In this document: in pieces, positions 7,809 through 15,883 of the stretch
Layout: every line of letters starts with the position of its first letter
Position numbering within the stretch: the stretch's first letter is position 1
DNA from: Gemmobacter caeni
Lineage (GTDB): Bacteria > Pseudomonadota > Alphaproteobacteria > Rhodobacterales > Rhodobacteraceae
Length of the DNA: 64,000 nucleotides
NCBI RefSeq assembly: GCF_003054195.1
Contig: NZ_QBKP01000003.1
Location: forward strand, 248,001 to 312,000
Direction of reading: 5' to 3'
Notes under the pieces: generated by a model
Told to the model about the DNA's origin: nothing
Seen by the model: the letters and a program-made list of their open reading frames with translations, nothing else
Databases searched by the model: none
Position numbers and translations under genes: made by a program

Positions 7809-8615
7809 ATGATGACCGTGATAGCCCCCGATCTTTCGGCCGACCTGGTTTCGGTTGCCCATGAGATGGCGGAGGCCGGGCGCAAGGCGATCCTGCCGCA
7901 TTTCCGCAGTGTCGGTTTGACAGCGGACAGCAAGGAAACCGTGCGATTTGATCCAGTTACGGTGGCTGACCGGGCGGCAGAGGTCGCGATGCGCGCGGTG
8001 CTGGCACAGCGGCGACCGCAGGATGCGATCCTCGGAGAGGAGATGGGGCAGCAGGCCGGCAGCAGCGGGCTGACCTGGGTGCTGGACCCCATTGATGGAA
8101 CCCGTGCCTTTCTGGCGGGGATGCCCACCTGGGGTGTTCTGATCGCGGTGGCGGGCGCGGAAATGCGGCCGCTTTATGGCCTGATCGACCAGCCCTATAT
8201 CGCGGAACGTTTCGAGGGCGGGCTTGGCCTGGCCCGGATGCAGGGGCCGGGCGGCAGCCGTGCGCTGGCCACGCGCCCGGCCCGGCCGCTGGACGAATGC
8301 ATCATCATGTCGACTTTCCCCGAAGTCGGCAGCGCGGAGGAGGGGGCCGCCTTCCATCGTCTTGCCTCACAGTGCCGCCTGACGCGCTATGGGGCGGATT
8401 GCTACGCCTATGCCCTGCTGGCGGCGGGGCATATCGACCTTGTGGTCGAGGCCGGGTTGCAAACCTATGATGTCCAGGCCCCGATCGCGGTGATCGAGGC
8501 CGCTGGCGGGGTCGTCACCGACTGGACGGGGGCACGCGCCGATATGGGCGGGCGGCTGCTGGCGGCCTCATCTCCCGAGGTCCATGCGGCGGCGCTCGCT
8601 GCACTCAGAGGTTGA
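7809..8615 (+). CDS. hisN: Inositol monophosphatase-family phosphatase, HisN (histidinol-phosphatase) type
   Basis: 268 residues. The metal-binding signatures are present: GEE at about 76-78, DPIDGT at 93-98 followed by RAFLAGMPTWGVLIA, and the C-terminal aspartate motif in YDVQAPIAVIEAAGG. The RAFL..P.WG variant after DGT is typical of HisN rather than of true inositol phosphatases or CysQ. It would remove phosphate from histidinol phosphate using Mg2+. Two adjacent ATGs exist; the second (7812) has the better spacing to AGGAGAG. No his genes are nearby, so the pathway assignment rests on family resemblance alone. Confidence 0.75.
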   Translation: MMTVIAPDLSADLVSVAHEMAEAGRKAILPHFRSVGLTADSKETVRFDPVTVADRAAEVAMRAVLAQRRPQDAILGEEMGQQAGSSGLTWVLDPIDGTRAFLAGMPTWGVLIAVAGAEMRPLYGLIDQPYIAERFEGGLGLARMQGPGGSRALATRPARPLDECIIMSTFPEVGSAEEGAAFHRLASQCRLTRYGADCYAYALLAAGHIDLVVEAGLQTYDVQAPIAVIEAAGGVVTDWTGARADMGGRLLAASSPEVHAAALAALRG

Positions 8616-8736
8616 AAAGCCGCTTGCTGCATCTGCACAATCTGCGCTAGGTTTCGGGCGACGTCGCGAGTCCTTCCCCCCTTCTGTCGCACGTCCTCGT
8701 CTGTACCGAAGGGGCGCCAGAGGGGGAGGCGCCATC

Positions 8737-10077
8737 ATGCCTGAAATTCTTGTTCGCAATGCCGATGTCCTTGTGACCATGGACGGCACCCGCCGCGAGA
8801 TCGCGGGCGGTGATCTGTTGATGCGGGACGGTGTGATCGTTGCCGTCGGGCAGGGGTTGACCACCTCAGGCATGATTGTCGAGGCGCGGGGCTGTGTGGT
8901 GACGCCCGGTCTGGTGAACACGCATCATCACCTTTATCAGACGCTGACGCGGGTGGTGCCGGGCGGGCAGGATGCGCTGCTGTTCGGCTGGCTGAAGACG
9001 CTGTACCCGATCTGGGCGCGTTTCGGGCCGGAGGAGATGTTCGTCTCTGCCCGGATCGGGCTTGCGGAACTGGCGCTTTCAGGTTGCACGCTGACCTCGG
9101 ATCACCTGTATCTGTACCCCAACGGCGCGCGGCTGGATGACACGATTGCCGCCGCCCAAGAGGTCGGGCTGCGTTTCCACCCCACGCGCGGCGCCATGAG
9201 CATTGGTGAAAGCGCAGGCGGCCTGCCGCCCGACAGTCTGGTGGAGCGTGAGGCCGCTATCCTGGAGGACAGCATCCGCGTCGTCGATGCTTTCCACGAT
9301 CCGCGCGAGGGCGCGATGGTGCGTGTGGGGCTGGCGCCCTGTTCTCCCTTCTCGGTCAGTCGTGATCTGATGCGCGAGGCGGCGGTTCTGGCGCGCGACA
9401 AGGGGGTGATGTTGCACACCCATCTGGCCGAGAATGACGAGGATATCGCCTATAGCCTCGCGCAGTTCGGCTGCCGCCCCGGCCAATATGCCGAGGATCT
9501 GGGCTGGACCGGCCCCGATGTCTGGCATGCGCATTGCGTGAAGCTGGATGGCGACGAGATCGGGCTGTTTGCGCGCAGCGCCACCGGGGTCGCGCATTGC
9601 CCTTGTTCCAACTGCCGACTGGGCAGCGGTATCGCGCCGGTGCGGGCGATGCGGGATGCGGGCGTGAAGGTTGGGCTGGGCGTCGATGGTTCCGCCTCGA
9701 ATGACGCGGGCAATCTGGTGGCCGAGGCGCGGCAGGCGCTTTTGTTGCAGCGGGTTGCGCGCGGGGCTGATGCGATGAGCGCGCGCGAGGCGCTGGAGAT
9801 TGCCACGCTGGGCGGCGCGAAGGTACTGGGGCGCGGCGATTGCGGCTCGCTGGAGCCGGGCAAGCGCGCGGATCTCGCGATCTGGGACATGCGCGGGATC
9901 GAGGCGGCGGGCGCCTGGGACCCGGTGGCGGCGCTGATGCTTTGTGGGCCGACGCGGGTGCGCGACCTGTTCGTCGAGGGGCGGCAGGTTGTGCGCGACG
10001 GTCAGATGGCAACGCTGGACCTGCCGCGGGCCATCGAGCAGCAGAACCGGCTGGCGCGGCGTCTGGCGGGGCTGTGA
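8737..10077 (+). CDS. 8-oxoguanine deaminase (amidohydrolase family)
   Basis: 446 residues, TrzN/AtzB branch of the amidohydrolase superfamily. Metal ligands are visible in NTHHHLYQ (HxH after strand 1), HTHLAEND, the histidine of WHAHCVKL and the aspartate of GLGVDGSASND. The stretch HCPCSNCRLGSGIAPVR matches the signature of bacterial 8-oxoguanine deaminases, which hydrolyse 8-oxoguanine to urate and ammonia. Hydroxydechloroatrazine hydrolase is the main alternative. The start is the ATG after AGGGGGAGG. A guanine deaminase lies 450 bases away in convergent orientation, consistent with purine-base salvage or degradation. Confidence 0.8.
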   Translation: MPEILVRNADVLVTMDGTRREIAGGDLLMRDGVIVAVGQGLTTSGMIVEARGCVVTPGLVNTHHHLYQTLTRVVPGGQDALLFGWLKTLYPIWARFGPEEMFVSARIGLAELALSGCTLTSDHLYLYPNGARLDDTIAAAQEVGLRFHPTRGAMSIGESAGGLPPDSLVEREAAILEDSIRVVDAFHDPREGAMVRVGLAPCSPFSVSRDLMREAAVLARDKGVMLHTHLAENDEDIAYSLAQFGCRPGQYAEDLGWTGPDVWHAHCVKLDGDEIGLFARSATGVAHCPCSNCRLGSGIAPVRAMRDAGVKVGLGVDGSASNDAGNLVAEARQALLLQRVARGADAMSAREALEIATLGGAKVLGRGDCGSLEPGKRADLAIWDMRGIEAAGAWDPVAALMLCGPTRVRDLFVEGRQVVRDGQMATLDLPRAIEQQNRLARRLAGL

Positions 10078-10136
10078 ACGAAGCCGCTTGCGGCCTGCCG
10101 CGGCCTGAGGCATCACCGGGAAAAGCGGAGGGTTCC

Positions 10137-10454
10137 ATGCGCCACGATTACAAATCCCAGCAGGCCGAGACCTTTGAAAGTTTCGAGGCTTTCTCGGCGG
10201 ATGCGCCGGCCGAGGCGGTCATCACCTATCAGTTCTATCCCGAGGATGTGGACGCGAACTGGGATGGGGTGCAGAAAGCCTTGCAGGCCAAGGGCTTCCG
10301 CACCAACCGGGATGACGAGGACGAGTTGCTGGATGCGCTGGTCGGTCCGGTGAAGATCGACGCCGAGACGATCTGGAAGTTCGAGAAGCTGGCCACCGAA
10401 ATCGCGCTGGAATTCAATTTCACCCCGGATGGCTGGGGCCTGCTGGAAGAGTGA
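10137..10454 (+). CDS. RraB-family protein (putative ribonuclease E inhibitor)
   Basis: 105 residues, acidic. The pattern ANWDGVQKALQAKGFRTNRDDED, then WKFEKLATEIALEFNFTPDGWG, follows the RraB/DUF1260 family, whose enterobacterial member binds RNase E and alters its substrate choice. The start ATG follows GGAGGG. It is 59 bases downstream of the 8-oxoguanine deaminase, possibly co-transcribed, and is followed by a hairpin that belongs to a repeated intergenic element. The genuine rne gene is elsewhere in this window (59459-62305). Whether alphaproteobacterial members act on RNase E is not established here. Confidence 0.7.
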   Translation: MRHDYKSQQAETFESFEAFSADAPAEAVITYQFYPEDVDANWDGVQKALQAKGFRTNRDDEDELLDALVGPVKIDAETIWKFEKLATEIALEFNFTPDGWGLLEE

Positions 10455-10461
10455 AGGCTGG

Positions 10462-10535
10462 GCAGGGGGCTGTATGCCCCCTCCGGGCCTGCAGCCCGTT
10501 CACCCCCGAGGATATTTTCGCCAAGATGAAGGCTC
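10462..10535 (+). repeat. Intergenic repeat element, copy B
   Basis: A perfect hairpin AGGGGGC (10464-10470) and GCCCCCT (10476-10482) is followed by CACCCCCGAGGATATTTT and CGCCAAGATGAAGGC. Order, spacing and sequence match copy A at 5917-5990 closely. It sits between two convergent genes (rraB-like and guanine deaminase) and slightly overlaps the latter's stop codon region, so it probably serves as a shared terminator. Confidence 0.7.
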
Positions 10536-11811
10536 AGCCGCGCGGCGTGCCATTGATCCAGACGGCACGGATGGCGCGGTCGTCACCCAGCATGATGGTG
10601 GGGAACAGTGCCTGCCAGATCGTTTCGGCGCGTGTGGTGGCCTGTGCGATGGCGGGTGTGGAGCCGAGGTCTATCACCACGAGATCCGCCTCCATCCCCG
10701 GCGCGATATTGCCGATGCGATCATCGGCCAGCAGGCTGCGGGCGGACCCTTGGGTGGCGAGCCACCAGAGTTCGGCCGGATGCAGGGCGCGGCCGCGCAA
10801 CTGCCCGATTTCGTAAGCTGCGGCCATGGTGCGCAGCATGGAAAACGACGAGCCACCGCCGGTATCGGTGGCAAGGCCGACCCGGTGACCTGCCGCCTTC
10901 AGCCCGCCTATGTCGAAGAGGCCCGAGCCGATGAACGTGTTCGAGGTCGGGCAATGGATCAGGCTCGCATCCACCTCGGCCAGCCGGGCTTTCTCGCGCG
11001 GCTCCAGATGGATGGCATGGCCGTAAAGCCCGCCCCGGCCCAGCAGGCCATGCGCCTCGTAGGTATCCAGATAATCGCGGGCATTGGGGTAAAGCCCCTT
11101 TACCCAGTCGATTTCGTCCAGTTGCTCGCTCAGATGCGTCTGCATCAGGCAGGACGGGTTGGCGGCCCAGAGCGCCCCAAGCGCCTCAAGCTGTTCGGGG
11201 GTCGAGGTGGGCGAAAAGCGCGGCGTGATGACATAGGACAGCCGGTCCACCCCATGCCATTTCGCCAAGAGGGCGGCGCTGTCGTCATGCGCCGATTGTG
11301 CGGTATCACGCAGGCCTTCGGGGGCGTTGCGATCCATGCAGGTCTTGCCTGCCCAGATCCGCTGCCCGCGCGCCTGTGCCTCTGACATCAGTGCATCGAC
11401 GGAAGCCGGATGGATGGTGCAATAGGAACAGACCGAGGTTGTGCCATTGGCCAGTGTCAGGTCAAGATACCGGCCTGCAACCTCGGCTGCATAGGCGGGA
11501 TCGGCAAAGCGCATTTCCTCGGGGAACGTATAGCTGTTCAGCCAGTCGATCAGCCGCTTGCCCCAGCTGGCGATGATGGCGGTCTGCGGGTAATGCGCGT
11601 GGGCGTCGATGAATCCGGCCGAAATCAGGTCGCGCCCGTAATCGGTGACGCGCGCTTGCGGCCAGGCCCGGCGCAGCCCATCCGCCGCGCCCACCGCCAC
11701 TATGCGGCCTGCCTCGATCACCAGTGCCGCGTCCAGTCGCGCGGCCTCTGGCCCCGCCTCGAACGGATCGGCGGCGAAGCTCAGCACCTGTCCCAGCAGC
11801 AGTTCGGTCAT
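10534..11811 (-). CDS. guaD: Guanine deaminase
   Basis: 425 residues, amidohydrolase superfamily. Zinc ligands appear in FIDAHAHYPQT (HxH), LMQTHLSEQ, YGHAIHL and ATDTGGGSSFSML; the HCPTSNTFIGSG segment and the early PQT are typical for guanine deaminase. It converts guanine to xanthine and ammonia in the cytoplasm. The start is the ATG preceded by AGGAGG; an upstream extension lacks conservation. It converges on the RraB-like gene and, with the nearby 8-oxoguanine deaminase, gives two guanine-type deaminases within 3 kb. Confidence 0.9.
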   Translation of the reverse strand: MTELLLGQVLSFAADPFEAGPEAARLDAALVIEAGRIVAVGAADGLRRAWPQARVTDYGRDLISAGFIDAHAHYPQTAIIASWGKRLIDWLNSYTFPEEMRFADPAYAAEVAGRYLDLTLANGTTSVCSYCTIHPASVDALMSEAQARGQRIWAGKTCMDRNAPEGLRDTAQSAHDDSAALLAKWHGVDRLSYVITPRFSPTSTPEQLEALGALWAANPSCLMQTHLSEQLDEIDWVKGLYPNARDYLDTYEAHGLLGRGGLYGHAIHLEPREKARLAEVDASLIHCPTSNTFIGSGLFDIGGLKAAGHRVGLATDTGGGSSFSMLRTMAAAYEIGQLRGRALHPAELWWLATQGSARSLLADDRIGNIAPGMEADLVVIDLGSTPAIAQATTRAETIWQALFPTIMLGDDRAIRAVWINGTPRG

Positions 11812-11930
11812 CTCGGGCCTCCTGTTCAGCCGGATCAGCCTAAAGTCTTTCCGCTCGCAGGTAAATTTCCGCCACCACCCTGTTTCTTTGAAACAGCTTA
11901 TCATAAGGTCGCGGCAATCGGCGCGGAGGC

Positions 11931-13310
11931 ATGATGGCGGAACACGAGGCGATCCCGGCAGAGGATGAGGAAGAGCTGGACACGCGGCGCGTGTCAGCGA
12001 TTCTGGATGCGGTGGAGGCCGGGGACAGTGCGCGATTGCGCGAACTGGTCGATCCGCTGCACGCTGCCGATATCGCCGACCTTCTGGAACAGATCGGCCC
12101 GTCCGCCCGCCGCGACTTCCTGCATCTCTACTCGCCCGAGATCGACGGCGACATCCTGTCGGAACTGGACGAATCGATCCGCGAAGAGGTGATCGAGGCG
12201 CTGCCGAAAGAGGTTCTGGCCGAGGCGGTCCGCGAGCTGGAAACCGACGATGTCGTTGACATCCTTGAGGATCTGGAGGAACCGCAACAGGCGATCATCC
12301 TCAGCGCACTGGCTGATTCCGATCGCGTGGCGGTCGAACAGGCGATGGCCTACCCGGAGTATTCCGCCGGACGCCTGATGCAGCGCGAGGTGGTGGTGGC
12401 GCCAGAACACTGGACGGTGGGCGAAACCATCGACCACTTGCGCAGTGCCGAATGGCTGCCCGACCAGTTCTATCATGTCATTCTGGTGAACCCGCGGATG
12501 AACCCGGTGGGGTATGTCACGCTGGGCCGGATGCTGGCCTCGCGGCGCGACGTGAAGCTGCGTGACATCGCCGAAGACAGTTTCCGGACCATCGAGGCGA
12601 CCGAGGAAGAGGCCGAAGTCGCCTATATCTTCAACCAGTATCACCTGATCTCCTGCCCGGTGGTGGACGAAAACGACCGCCTGGTCGGTGTCATCACCAT
12701 CGACGACGCGATGAATGTGCTAGATGAGGAACACGAGGAAGACATGCTGCGCCTTGCGGGCGTGGGCGATGAAAGTTCGATCTCGGACGGGGTGCTGGAT
12801 ACGGTGAAAAGCCGTATCCCATGGCTGCTGGTCAACCTTGTCACGGCCAATATCGCGGCCGGGGTGATCTCGCTGTTCGAGGGCACGATTTCGGCGCTGG
12901 TGGCGCTTGCGGCGCTGATGCCGATTGTCGCTTCGATGGGGGGGAACGCTGGGACGCAATCGCTGACCGTGGCGGTGCGGGCGCTGGCGACGCGCGACCT
13001 CACCGGCTCGAACGCGCTCCGGGTGGTGCGACGCGAGGCGGGCGTGGGCCTGATCAACGGTGCGGTCTTCGCGCTGATCATGGGCGGTGTGGCCTGGGCA
13101 TTGTTCGGGACGCCCCTGCTGGGCGCGGTGATCGGGGCGGCGCTGATCGTCAATCTGCTGGTCGCGGCGCTTGCAGGTGTCATCGTGCCGCTTTTGCTGC
13201 ACCGCATGGGGCTTGATCCGGCTCTATCATCGGGAACCTTTGTGACCACGATGACCGATGTGATCGGCTTCTTTGCCTTCCTCGGTCTCGCAACCCTGGT
13301 GCTGCTGTGA
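11931..13310 (+). CDS. mgtE: Magnesium transporter MgtE
   Basis: 459 residues with the full MgtE architecture: an N-terminal superhelical MgtE_N domain (about 15-130), two CBS domains (about 140-265), a connecting plug helix (DEEHEEDMLRLAG), and five membrane helices from about residue 290. The channel signature PIVASMGGNAGTQSLTVAVRAL and the C-terminal TMTDVIGFFAFLGLA are intact. It is a homodimeric, Mg2+-gated Mg2+ channel of the inner membrane. Two ATGs stand in tandem; the second (11934) has better spacing from GGAGG. The stop codon overlaps the GTG start of the next gene (GTGA). Confidence 0.95.
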   Translation: MMAEHEAIPAEDEEELDTRRVSAILDAVEAGDSARLRELVDPLHAADIADLLEQIGPSARRDFLHLYSPEIDGDILSELDESIREEVIEALPKEVLAEAVRELETDDVVDILEDLEEPQQAIILSALADSDRVAVEQAMAYPEYSAGRLMQREVVVAPEHWTVGETIDHLRSAEWLPDQFYHVILVNPRMNPVGYVTLGRMLASRRDVKLRDIAEDSFRTIEATEEEAEVAYIFNQYHLISCPVVDENDRLVGVITIDDAMNVLDEEHEEDMLRLAGVGDESSISDGVLDTVKSRIPWLLVNLVTANIAAGVISLFEGTISALVALAALMPIVASMGGNAGTQSLTVAVRALATRDLTGSNALRVVRREAGVGLINGAVFALIMGGVAWALFGTPLLGAVIGAALIVNLLVAALAGVIVPLLLHRMGLDPALSSGTFVTTMTDVIGFFAFLGLATLVLL

Positions 13311-13858
13311 CGATCACCGAAATCAAGACCGAGGCGCGGGCGGCGGCCTTTGCCGCGCGCAAACTGGCCCATGCCGCGGGGCAGGGCCGCGCGGCTGCGC
13401 TTCTGGCCGATGTGCTGGCGCCCCATGCCGGGAAGCCACTGGCGGGCTATATGGCGATGCGGACGGAAATCGACCCCGCGCCGGCAATGGCTGCGCATAC
13501 TGGCCCGGTCGGCGTTCCGGTGATCCTGGGCAAGGGGCTGCCGCTGCGCTTCCGCGCCTGGCATCCGGGCTGTGATCTGGTGCCGGGCGAGTTCGGTGCG
13601 ATGATCCCCGCCACGGGTGACTGGATCGAACCCGAGGTGCTGATCGTACCGCTGGTCGGCTGGGACCGGCGCGGCTATCGTCTGGGTTATGGTGGCGGCT
13701 TCTACGACCGCACGCTGGAGGGCCTGCGCGCCAAACGCCCGACACTGGCCATCGGCTTTGCCTTCGCCGCGCAGGAACTGCCCGAAGTGCCGATCGAGCC
13801 GACCGATCAGCGGCTTGATATCATCGTGACCGAAACCGGGGTGCTGCGGTTCACCTGA
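13307..13858 (+). CDS. 5-formyltetrahydrofolate cyclo-ligase
   Basis: 183 residues. Conserved motifs are the N-terminal ARAAAFAARK, the folate-binding region GYMAMRTEIDP, LIVPLVGWDRRGYRLGYGGGFYDRTL (the YGxGGGYYDR-like nucleotide-binding loop), and DQRLDIIVTE at the end. It converts 5-formyl-THF to 5,10-methenyl-THF with ATP. The GTG start overlaps the mgtE stop by four bases, so translation is probably coupled. A long inverted repeat follows and separates it from the convergent AAA+ gene. Confidence 0.92.
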   Translation: MTITEIKTEARAAAFAARKLAHAAGQGRAAALLADVLAPHAGKPLAGYMAMRTEIDPAPAMAAHTGPVGVPVILGKGLPLRFRAWHPGCDLVPGEFGAMIPATGDWIEPEVLIVPLVGWDRRGYRLGYGGGFYDRTLEGLRAKRPTLAIGFAFAAQELPEVPIEPTDQRLDIIVTETGVLRFT

Positions 13859-13888
13859 CCCAAGGCTGCACAGGCGGCCAGGCTGGAA

Positions 13889-13985
13889 CTTGAGTATTTT
13901 TGCAAGAAGCAAGCACAAGGGCAGAGAGCCGTTCTCCGCCCCCTTGCGCCTTTGCCTCTTGCTTCTTGTCCAAATACTCGAACAA
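13889..13985. repeat. Inverted-repeat element between convergent genes
   Basis: The left arm GAGTATTTTTGCAAGAAGC.. (13892-13913) and right arm (13958-13979) are complementary at 19-20 of 22 positions, enclosing about 44 bases. Both arms resemble the GATATTTTTGCCAAGATGAAG core of copies A and B, here present in both orientations. Its position between two convergent stop codons suits a bidirectional terminator. Confidence 0.65.
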
Positions 13986-14010
13986 GCCCACCACTGCGCA
14001 TCCGCCTGGG

Positions 14011-15324
14011 TTACTTGGCGATCTTTTCGTCACGCACGAACATGTTCGCCCAGGCGCGGTCGATCAGCTCCGGGGTCATCTGGTAGGGGATGCCCTCGAA
14101 TTCGCAGATCGCGATCATCTGGTCGATCAGGAACACCGGCTGGTAATTGGCGAAATTCATCTCGATGGTCGGGTATTTCACTTTCAACAGGTGAACCAGC
14201 GCCTTTTCGTCCAGCGGCATCTTCTTCTTGCGGGCGACCATGGCAAAGATCTTCAGGAAGTTTTCCTGGTTCGGCCCGTCGATCTTGATCTTGAAGAAGA
14301 TCCGGCGCAGCGCCGCGCCGTCGAAGATCTCGTTCGGGTGGAAGTTGGTGGAAAAGATCACCAGCGTGTCGAAAGGCACGGTGAACTTTTCGCCCGATTG
14401 CAGTTGCAGGATGTCGCGGCTTTCTTCCAGCGGCACGATCCAGCGGTTGACGAGCTTCTGCGGCGGTTCGGACTGGCGGCCAAGGTCGTCGACGATGAAG
14501 ATGCCGCCATTCGATTTCATCTGAAGCGGCGCCTGATAGGTGCGGGCGACCGGGTTATAGGTGAGGTCGAGCATGTCGAGCGTCAGTTCGCCGCCGGTGA
14601 TGACCGAGGGGCGCTGGCAATAGACATAGCGCTGGTCGAAGCGGTTCGAGGTGCGACGCAGGCTGTTCGGATCGTCCAGCGCCTCTTCGGCGGCGGAATG
14701 GACAATCGGATCATAGACGGTGATGACCTGACCCGAATATTCCACCGCGCGAGGGATATAGATCTTGTCCCCCAGCGCGTCGCGGATGCCGTTGGAGATC
14801 GAGGATTTGCCGTTGCCGGGCGGGCCATACATCAGGATCGACCGGCCCGAGCCGACGGCGGGACCAAGGTTGCCGATCAGGTTTTCCGGCAGGATCAGAT
14901 GGCCCATCCCGCTCATCAGCTGGTCGCGGGTCAGTTTCATGTTACGGACCGACTGGCGCTTGACCTGCTGGGAATAGGTCTCCAGCGGCACAGGCATGGC
15001 GCCATAATATTCCGACTGCGCCAGCGCATCCAGCGCGCGGGCCTTGCCGCCGTCGGTCAACTGATAACCCATCTCGTTGCCGCTGGTGGCATGCAGGGTG
15101 CCCGTCGCCTCCAGCAGACGCTGGCTGCGGGCGAGGTCGATCAGTTCCTGTGTGGCCGGGATCGGCAGGCAGACGAGGCGGGCCAGGTCCGATACCAGAT
15201 TGGTATTCGTGCGGAAGATCGTTTTCAGCAGGATATCCCGCATCATCACGATGGAAAGCCCGGTATCAGCCAGCGTGCGGGGGGCTGGTGGGGCGATCAC
15301 ATTGGGCGCGACCTGCACGTTCAT
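14011..15324 (-). CDS. AAA+ family ATPase downstream of the Tad locus
   Basis: 437 residues. About 150 N-terminal residues contain a winged-helix-like part (DLARLVCLPIPATQELIDLARSQ). Walker A is GPPGNGKSS at about 167-175 and Walker B GIFIVDDLGR at about 274-283. A sensor-1 asparagine follows in VIFSTNFHP and an arginine-finger candidate in GAALRRIFFKI. This is a MoxR/ATPase-like chaperone fold rather than a secretion ATPase. It lies 64 bases after the prepilin peptidase gene on the same strand, so it may belong to the Tad transcript. No function is established from sequence; the ATPase fold is certain. Confidence 0.75.
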   Translation of the reverse strand: MNVQVAPNVIAPPAPRTLADTGLSIVMMRDILLKTIFRTNTNLVSDLARLVCLPIPATQELIDLARSQRLLEATGTLHATSGNEMGYQLTDGGKARALDALAQSEYYGAMPVPLETYSQQVKRQSVRNMKLTRDQLMSGMGHLILPENLIGNLGPAVGSGRSILMYGPPGNGKSSISNGIRDALGDKIYIPRAVEYSGQVITVYDPIVHSAAEEALDDPNSLRRTSNRFDQRYVYCQRPSVITGGELTLDMLDLTYNPVARTYQAPLQMKSNGGIFIVDDLGRQSEPPQKLVNRWIVPLEESRDILQLQSGEKFTVPFDTLVIFSTNFHPNEIFDGAALRRIFFKIKIDGPNQENFLKIFAMVARKKKMPLDEKALVHLLKVKYPTIEMNFANYQPVFLIDQMIAICEFEGIPYQMTPELIDRAWANMFVRDEKIAK

Positions 15325-15387
15325 GGCGTTCCTCGGCTTGGCAAACGGGCGCCGGACACCGGCGCGGATGTCACCGAGGAAAGCTGA

Positions 15388-15876
15388 TCATTTGGCCAGA
15401 AATGGGGCGAGAAGGTAGAAAATCAGCGTTCCTGCAAGGGCAAGGCCCATGGGAAAATCCTTACGGTTCCAGCTTTCCCAATCGGGAAGCGCGCGACGCA
15501 GTGGCGGCACGGCACGCGCAAGGCGGTGGGTGGCGAAGGCGCCCAGCAGGCAGGCCGCGAACAGGGCGAAGATCAGGCGCGGATCGCCGGTGGCAAAAAC
15601 CGGGGCCATGGCGGCGGCAAATTTCGCATCCCCTGCGCCCACCAGACCGATGGCATTGGCAAGGAACCCCGCCACCAGCACGATGCCCAGTACCGCCCAG
15701 CCCCAAAGGTAGGCGTTCATCGGGAAGGCCAGAAACCCCACCACGGCCCAGAAAGCGGCCATCACCATCACCGCCTTGTTGGGGATCTTCATGAACTTCA
15801 TGTCGGACCAGGCCACCCAGACGGCGACGGGCAAGCAGAACGGCAGGAACCACAGCGCGGCGGTGGGAGCGATCAT
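15388..15876 (-). CDS. cpaA: Prepilin peptidase CpaA/TadV
   Basis: 162 residues, small form lacking the N-methylation domain, as is usual for Tad systems. The two catalytic aspartates of A24 peptidases are present: D25 in AWSDMKFMKIPN and D83 in GAGDAK. About five hydrophobic segments span the inner membrane. It cleaves the leader of Flp pilins and pseudopilins. The start ATG is chosen because it immediately precedes the first hydrophobic stretch; a GTG one codon upstream is possible. The gene starts 8 bases after the upstream TPR gene ends. Confidence 0.9.
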   Translation of the reverse strand: MIAPTAALWFLPFCLPVAVWVAWSDMKFMKIPNKAVMVMAAFWAVVGFLAFPMNAYLWGWAVLGIVLVAGFLANAIGLVGAGDAKFAAAMAPVFATGDPRLIFALFAACLLGAFATHRLARAVPPLRRALPDWESWNRKDFPMGLALAGTLIFYLLAPFLAK

Positions 15877-15883
15877 CACGGAG

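Noticed and set aside
13900-15387. 495-codon open frame on the plus strand opposite the AAA+ ATPase
   Set aside because: The minus-strand frame has intact Walker motifs; the plus-strand frame shows only the composition of an antisense frame.
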